Below are positions 4,959 to 7,621 of a stretch of DNA of 7,621 nt, piece by piece. Position numbers and translations under genes: made by a program. Below the pieces are notes generated by a model. It made no database searches. It saw only the letters and a list, made by a program, of their open reading frames with translations, and was not told the DNA's origin. Source of the stretch: Spirochaetota bacterium (GTDB taxonomy: Bacteria > Spirochaetota > UBA4802 > UBA5550); the NCBI GenBank assembly GCA_022704585.1, contig JAKJGD010000079.1, positions 1 to 7,621 on the forward strand. Direction: 5' to 3'. Numbering within the stretch: position 1 is the stretch's first letter; every line of letters starts with the position of its first letter.

Positions 4959-6575
4959 TCAGTTTTCCGGGGGGTTATTGCTGAAACGCTCCCTGTAAGC
5001 AAGGGGAGACAGGCCGGTTACTCCCTGGAATGCCCTGTAAAAAGTCGAAAGGCTCTCATAACCGACAGAAAATGCTATATTGACTATATTCTGGTCTGTG
5101 GTTGTGAGAATACCTGCTGCTTTTGTAATCCTCAATTCATTTATATATGAAGAGAATTTTTTCCCCGTATAGCTGATAAACATTTTCCCGAAATAATCGT
5201 GGTTCATGCCGATGAGTGCGGCAAGCCCCTCGCGTGACACGTCCTCGGTATAGTGTTCCTTGAGGTAGGAGATGGCCTGCTCAAGCTTTGCCCGTATGTC
5301 GGGCGTTATGGCGGCGGGGGCGGACTTTTTCTCCTGCTGATCGCCAACCGGTGCTCCACTGTCCGTTCCCTCCCGGGTGGTCGAGAAGGACAGGAGCTTG
5401 GCCGGGACAACACGCAGGCGGCGGTCCATCACCATGCCGAGGGAGGCGATGAAAGCCAGGAGGCCGAGATAGCTCACCTTGGGAAGGATGAAGCTCAGGC
5501 CCAGGAAAGACACGGCAATGTCGTAGAGACCGGTGGCGATCGCCGCCGCCAGCCCGCTTGCCGCGATCCGGGCGTCTATATCTCCGCGCAGCGCCTCGCG
5601 CGTGATGAAGGCACAGACCACGACCAGGTAGAGCGCCAGGAGCACCTGGAACGGACGGAGGGTGTATGCCCGGAGCCAGTACGGGTCGTAGACTGACACT
5701 GCCATGAACGCGATCGCGCAGGCGAGCAGGAACTGCCAGCCACGGCGGACGGAAGAGCCCGGCCCCCGGCCGAAGATCCGCTCGAGGAAAAGGCCGATCG
5801 CTACCGGGGAAAAATAGAGGGACGCGTGCTCCGCGTAGAGCCAGAGGGGCGGCTCGTTCAGGTAGAGCAGCTTGATCCGCGTGTTGCCGATGTTCCAGAT
5901 CCCGAGGAGCACGAGCGCGCAGCCGCCCCAGAGGAGCGACCGGTCAGCCCTTCGCCCCGCGCCTCGGAGGAGGGCCAGCGCCCCCGCCAGCACGAGCAGG
6001 AGCGCCACGGTCGCCCGGAGCTGGTCGCCCCGGATGATGCCGGTCACATGCCCGGAATAGCCGCCGAAGCGTACGGCGCCCGGGATGCCGATCTCGGGCC
6101 GCGTGGACCGGACCCTGAGGTAGAGGCGATCTCCTCCCGCGCCGGCCGGAAGGGGAACTATATGCCAGGGCCTGCCGTGAAATGCTACGGCGTCAGAGCC
6201 GGCCGGGTATCGGTACAGGAGCCTTCCCCGGTAGAACGCATCGAAGTCGTAATACACGCAGTCGAAATATACCGGGGGCTGTGCTTCGTTCAAGGCCGGG
6301 ACGGGAACGCGGAGCCAGAGAACCGTATTCAGCCCCCGGCCCGGCGGATCAAGGGGCGACGTCGCGGTTTGCCACGGCCCGGCGGGCACGGGGTCGGCCG
6401 CGCGGTCCGGTTCAGTCCGATCGCCCCAGAGGTATTCCCATGCTCCGGGTTCCGCGCGGCCATGGGCCGGGAGCGGTGCAAGCGCCGTCACGACGCAGAG
6501 AGCGGCGAGCAGGGCGGCCTGTTTCAGGGAGAACCCGGTGCCATTTTTCATGCTGGTGCCTGGTACGGTTTTCAT
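4959..6575 (-). CDS. Membrane-bound AraC-family regulator with periplasmic sensor and 7TM (7TMR-DISM-like) domain
   Basis: A protein of 538 residues. A signal peptide (to about residue 40, ending PAHGRA) is followed by a periplasmic domain (about 42-185). Its pattern is VLWLRVPVP, YRGRLLYRYP, FHGRPWHIVPLP and RLYLRVRS, and it resembles the jelly-roll sensor domains found with 7TMR-DISM receptors. Seven hydrophobic helices lie near 187-204, 213-229, 244-266, 279-296, 308-325, 336-358 and 366-383. The loops expected inside are rich in Arg, which puts the C-terminus in the cytoplasm. After a linker (about 390-425) comes a complete AraC-type domain (428-533) with both helix-turn-helix units and the closing block GYESLSTFYRAFQGVTGLSPLAYRE. 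It probably senses an outside ligand and acts directly on DNA without a separate kinase. The start at 6575 has AAAGGAG before it. An upstream ATG at 6662 would add 29 residues but lacks a ribosome site. Target genes are unknown. Confidence 0.88.
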   Translation of the reverse strand: MKTVPGTSMKNGTGFSLKQAALLAALCVVTALAPLPAHGRAEPGAWEYLWGDRTEPDRAADPVPAGPWQTATSPLDPPGRGLNTVLWLRVPVPALNEAQPPVYFDCVYYDFDAFYRGRLLYRYPAGSDAVAFHGRPWHIVPLPAGAGGDRLYLRVRSTRPEIGIPGAVRFGGYSGHVTGIIRGDQLRATVALLLVLAGALALLRGAGRRADRSLLWGGCALVLLGIWNIGNTRIKLLYLNEPPLWLYAEHASLYFSPVAIGLFLERIFGRGPGSSVRRGWQFLLACAIAFMAVSVYDPYWLRAYTLRPFQVLLALYLVVVCAFITREALRGDIDARIAASGLAAAIATGLYDIAVSFLGLSFILPKVSYLGLLAFIASLGMVMDRRLRVVPAKLLSFSTTREGTDSGAPVGDQQEKKSAPAAITPDIRAKLEQAISYLKEHYTEDVSREGLAALIGMNHDYFGKMFISYTGKKFSSYINELRITKAAGILTTTDQNIVNIAFSVGYESLSTFYRAFQGVTGLSPLAYRERFSNNPPEN

Positions 6576-6578
6576 TCG

Positions 6579-6585
6579 CTCCTTT
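6579..6585 (-). promoter_or_regulatory. Ribosome binding site that sets the regulator's start
   Basis: AAAGGAG on the minus strand, 3 bases before ATG 6575-6573. The spacing is short. The next in-frame ATG (codon 9, at 6551) is a weaker alternative with CAGG upstream. Both give an intact signal peptide. Confidence 0.55.
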
Positions 6586-6597
6586 CGCTGCCGGATT

Positions 6598-6697
6598 ACC
6601 GCATAAAAAGCGGTTCCTGTAAAGAACATTTCGGCAAGGGGTTCTTTCTTTGGAAACAGCATGGCCGTACTGCAGGCCGCTCCGCAACGGCCGGCAG
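6598..6697. other. Cluster of three inverted repeats in the leader of the regulator gene
   Basis: The intergenic region 6576-6776 holds three hairpin-forming repeats on the regulator side. They are ACCGC/GCGGT at 6598-6602 and 6610-6614; AAAGAAC/GTTCTTT at 6621-6627 and 6641-6647 (13-base spacer, perfect); and CTGC-A-GGCCG (6670-6679) with CGGCC-G-GCAG (6688-6697), one mismatch. They lie between a likely AT-rich promoter zone (about 6700-6760) and the regulator start. They could be operator sites or a structured 5' leader. None is followed by a clear T-run. Confidence 0.4.
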
Positions 6698-6714
6698 AAT
6701 AAACTAATTATTAC

Positions 6715-6742
6715 TTGACGGAATAGCATGTTATGTTATATG
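6715..6742 (+). promoter_or_regulatory. Predicted sigma-70-type promoter for pcnB
   Basis: TTGACG (6715-6720, five of six consensus) and TATATG (6737-6742, four of six) are separated by 16 bases in the most AT-rich part of the divergent intergenic region. Transcription would begin near 6749-6751, leaving a leader of about 27 bases before the ATG at 6777. The minus-strand promoter for the divergent regulator probably overlaps this zone, but I could not fix its boxes. Confidence 0.45.
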
Positions 6743-6776
6743 CAAGTAATTCATCAAATTCAGACAAATAATAGAC

Positions 6777-7621
6777 ATGTCACTATTTTCCTCGCTTTTC
6801 AAGAAAAAGTATCCGATCATCGTGCCGCAGAGCGGCCATTCATTCTCTAAAAAGAATATCGAGTACAACGTCCTTGACATACTCAACCGCCTGAGAAGGG
6901 CAGGCTTTCAGGCCCATCTGGTGGGAGGGTGCGTCCGCGATATACTGCTCGGCAAGAAGCCGAAGGACTTCGATATCGTCACTGACGCCCGTCCCCAGCA
7001 GATCAAGCGGCAATTCCGCCGCTGTTTCCTGATTGGGAGGAGGTTCCGGCTCGCCCACGTGTATATCAGCCGAGACCGGTTCGTGGAGGTGGCCACGTTC
7101 CGCGCCGCCGTGGACCCGGAGCAGGCCGCGGACGGCACCTTCGCCGCGAACAATGTGTACGGGACCATCGACGAGGACGCGCAGCGCCGCGACTTCACCG
7201 TGAACGGCCTTTATTACAACAGCGCCGACGGCTCGCTCATAGATTACAGCGGCGGCCTGGAAGACCTCAAGAGGAAGGTGATCCGCTCCATAGGCGACCC
7301 GTGCCAGCGGTTCAAGGAGGACCCGGTGCGGATCATTCGCGCGGCGCGCTTCTGCGCACAGCTCGGGTTCACCGTTTCGAAAAATGACCTCAAGGCGGCA
7401 CACGAGTGCGCGCCGCTGATCACGCAGTCTAACGCTCACCGCATGCTGGAGGAGCTCTACAAGATACTCCGGTGCAGCGCGTCCGCCGGCACGATAACGA
7501 AGCTGGATGAATTGAAGATACTGGGCAACTGGATACCGGAGCTGGCCCCCATGAAGATCCGGCAGGCCCTGCTGGCCCGGCTCTCCGCAGTGGACCGCAG
7601 ACGGCAGGCGGGGGAAGAGAT
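6777..7621 (+). CDS. pcnB: Poly(A) polymerase I (polynucleotide adenylyltransferase), N-terminal part (3' end outside window)
   Basis: The frame is open from ATG 6777 to the right edge, giving 281 residues without a stop. PcnB adds 3' poly(A) tails to RNA in the cytoplasm, marking it for decay. It belongs to the class II tRNA nucleotidyltransferase/PAP superfamily. The N-terminal block IIVPQSGHSFSKKNI is typical of PcnB. Then come LVGGCVRDILLG (48-59, the GGxVRD nucleotide loop), KDFDIVTD (63-70, catalytic D64 and D66), LIGRRFRLAHV (85-95), EVATFR (104-109), DEDAQRRDFTVNGLYY (132-147), and EDPVRIIRAARF (181-192) in the neck region. LIGRRFRLAHV points to PcnB rather than a CCA-adding enzyme. 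The start is fixed by an in-frame stop at 6747-6749. No Shine-Dalgarno is visible before it. It is divergent from the membrane regulator. Confidence 0.93.
   Translation, partial: MSLFSSLFKKKYPIIVPQSGHSFSKKNIEYNVLDILNRLRRAGFQAHLVGGCVRDILLGKKPKDFDIVTDARPQQIKRQFRRCFLIGRRFRLAHVYISRDRFVEVATFRAAVDPEQAADGTFAANNVYGTIDEDAQRRDFTVNGLYYNSADGSLIDYSGGLEDLKRKVIRSIGDPCQRFKEDPVRIIRAARFCAQLGFTVSKNDLKAAHECAPLITQSNAHRMLEELYKILRCSASAGTITKLDELKILGNWIPELAPMKIRQALLARLSAVDRRRQAGEE

Noticed and set aside
6576..6662. Longer start (ATG 6662) for the membrane regulator
   Set aside because: It would place 29 extra residues before the signal peptide and has no ribosome site. AAAGGAG precedes the ATG at 6575.
5826..6707. 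Plus-strand open frame of 293 codons opposite the regulator gene
   Set aside because: Composition typical of a GC-rich antisense shadow. The minus-strand frame has a clear signal peptide, seven helices and an HTH domain.
6891..6896. CTGAGA as part of a TPP riboswitch
   Set aside because: It is inside the pcnB coding sequence and lacks the other conserved THI-box parts. No THI element is visible near the thiamin genes in this window.

Overview
This is a GC-rich bacterial window. Six protein genes can be supported, with two cut by the window edges, and three short intergenic regions of 178 to 229 bases. I see no tRNA, rRNA, CRISPR array or insertion sequence. The gene set fits a Gram-negative bacterium: a lipoprotein with an N-terminal lipobox, a periplasmic-sensor/7TM regulator, and a PcnB-type poly(A) polymerase. 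The lipobox style and the 7TM-DISM receptor architecture are common in GC-rich Spirochaetota, but Deltaproteobacteria-like lineages are also possible. The sequence alone does not settle this.

Left part (1-2494, + strand): the 3' end of thiE, then thiC and thiL, each joined to the next by a 4-base ATGA overlap. This is a translationally coupled thiamin operon. ThiC makes the pyrimidine moiety (HMP-P), ThiE joins the phosphorylated pyrimidine and thiazole into thiamin monophosphate, and ThiL phosphorylates that to thiamin diphosphate. The promoter, and any TPP riboswitch, would lie upstream of the window.

Middle (2495-4958): after an AT-rich gap comes a monocistronic class I SAM-dependent methyltransferase of unknown substrate (+). 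It converges on a purple-acid-phosphatase-like lipoprotein (-). A perfect 32-bp palindrome sits between the two stop codons and probably acts as a two-way terminator. Upstream of the phosphatase, a 229-base region holds an operator-like palindrome and a plus-strand hairpin/T-tract with no annotated plus-strand gene to terminate.

Right part (4959-7621): a membrane-bound regulator (-) with a signal peptide, a periplasmic jelly-roll-like sensor, seven transmembrane helices and a cytoplasmic AraC-type DNA-binding domain. It is divergent from pcnB (+), which runs off the window. The DNA coding for the HTH domain is far more AT-rich than the DNA coding for the membrane half.

The best candidate for something not well described is the 7TM-DISM/AraC one-piece receptor together with the lipoprotein phosphatase downstream of it on the same strand. 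That functional link is inference only.
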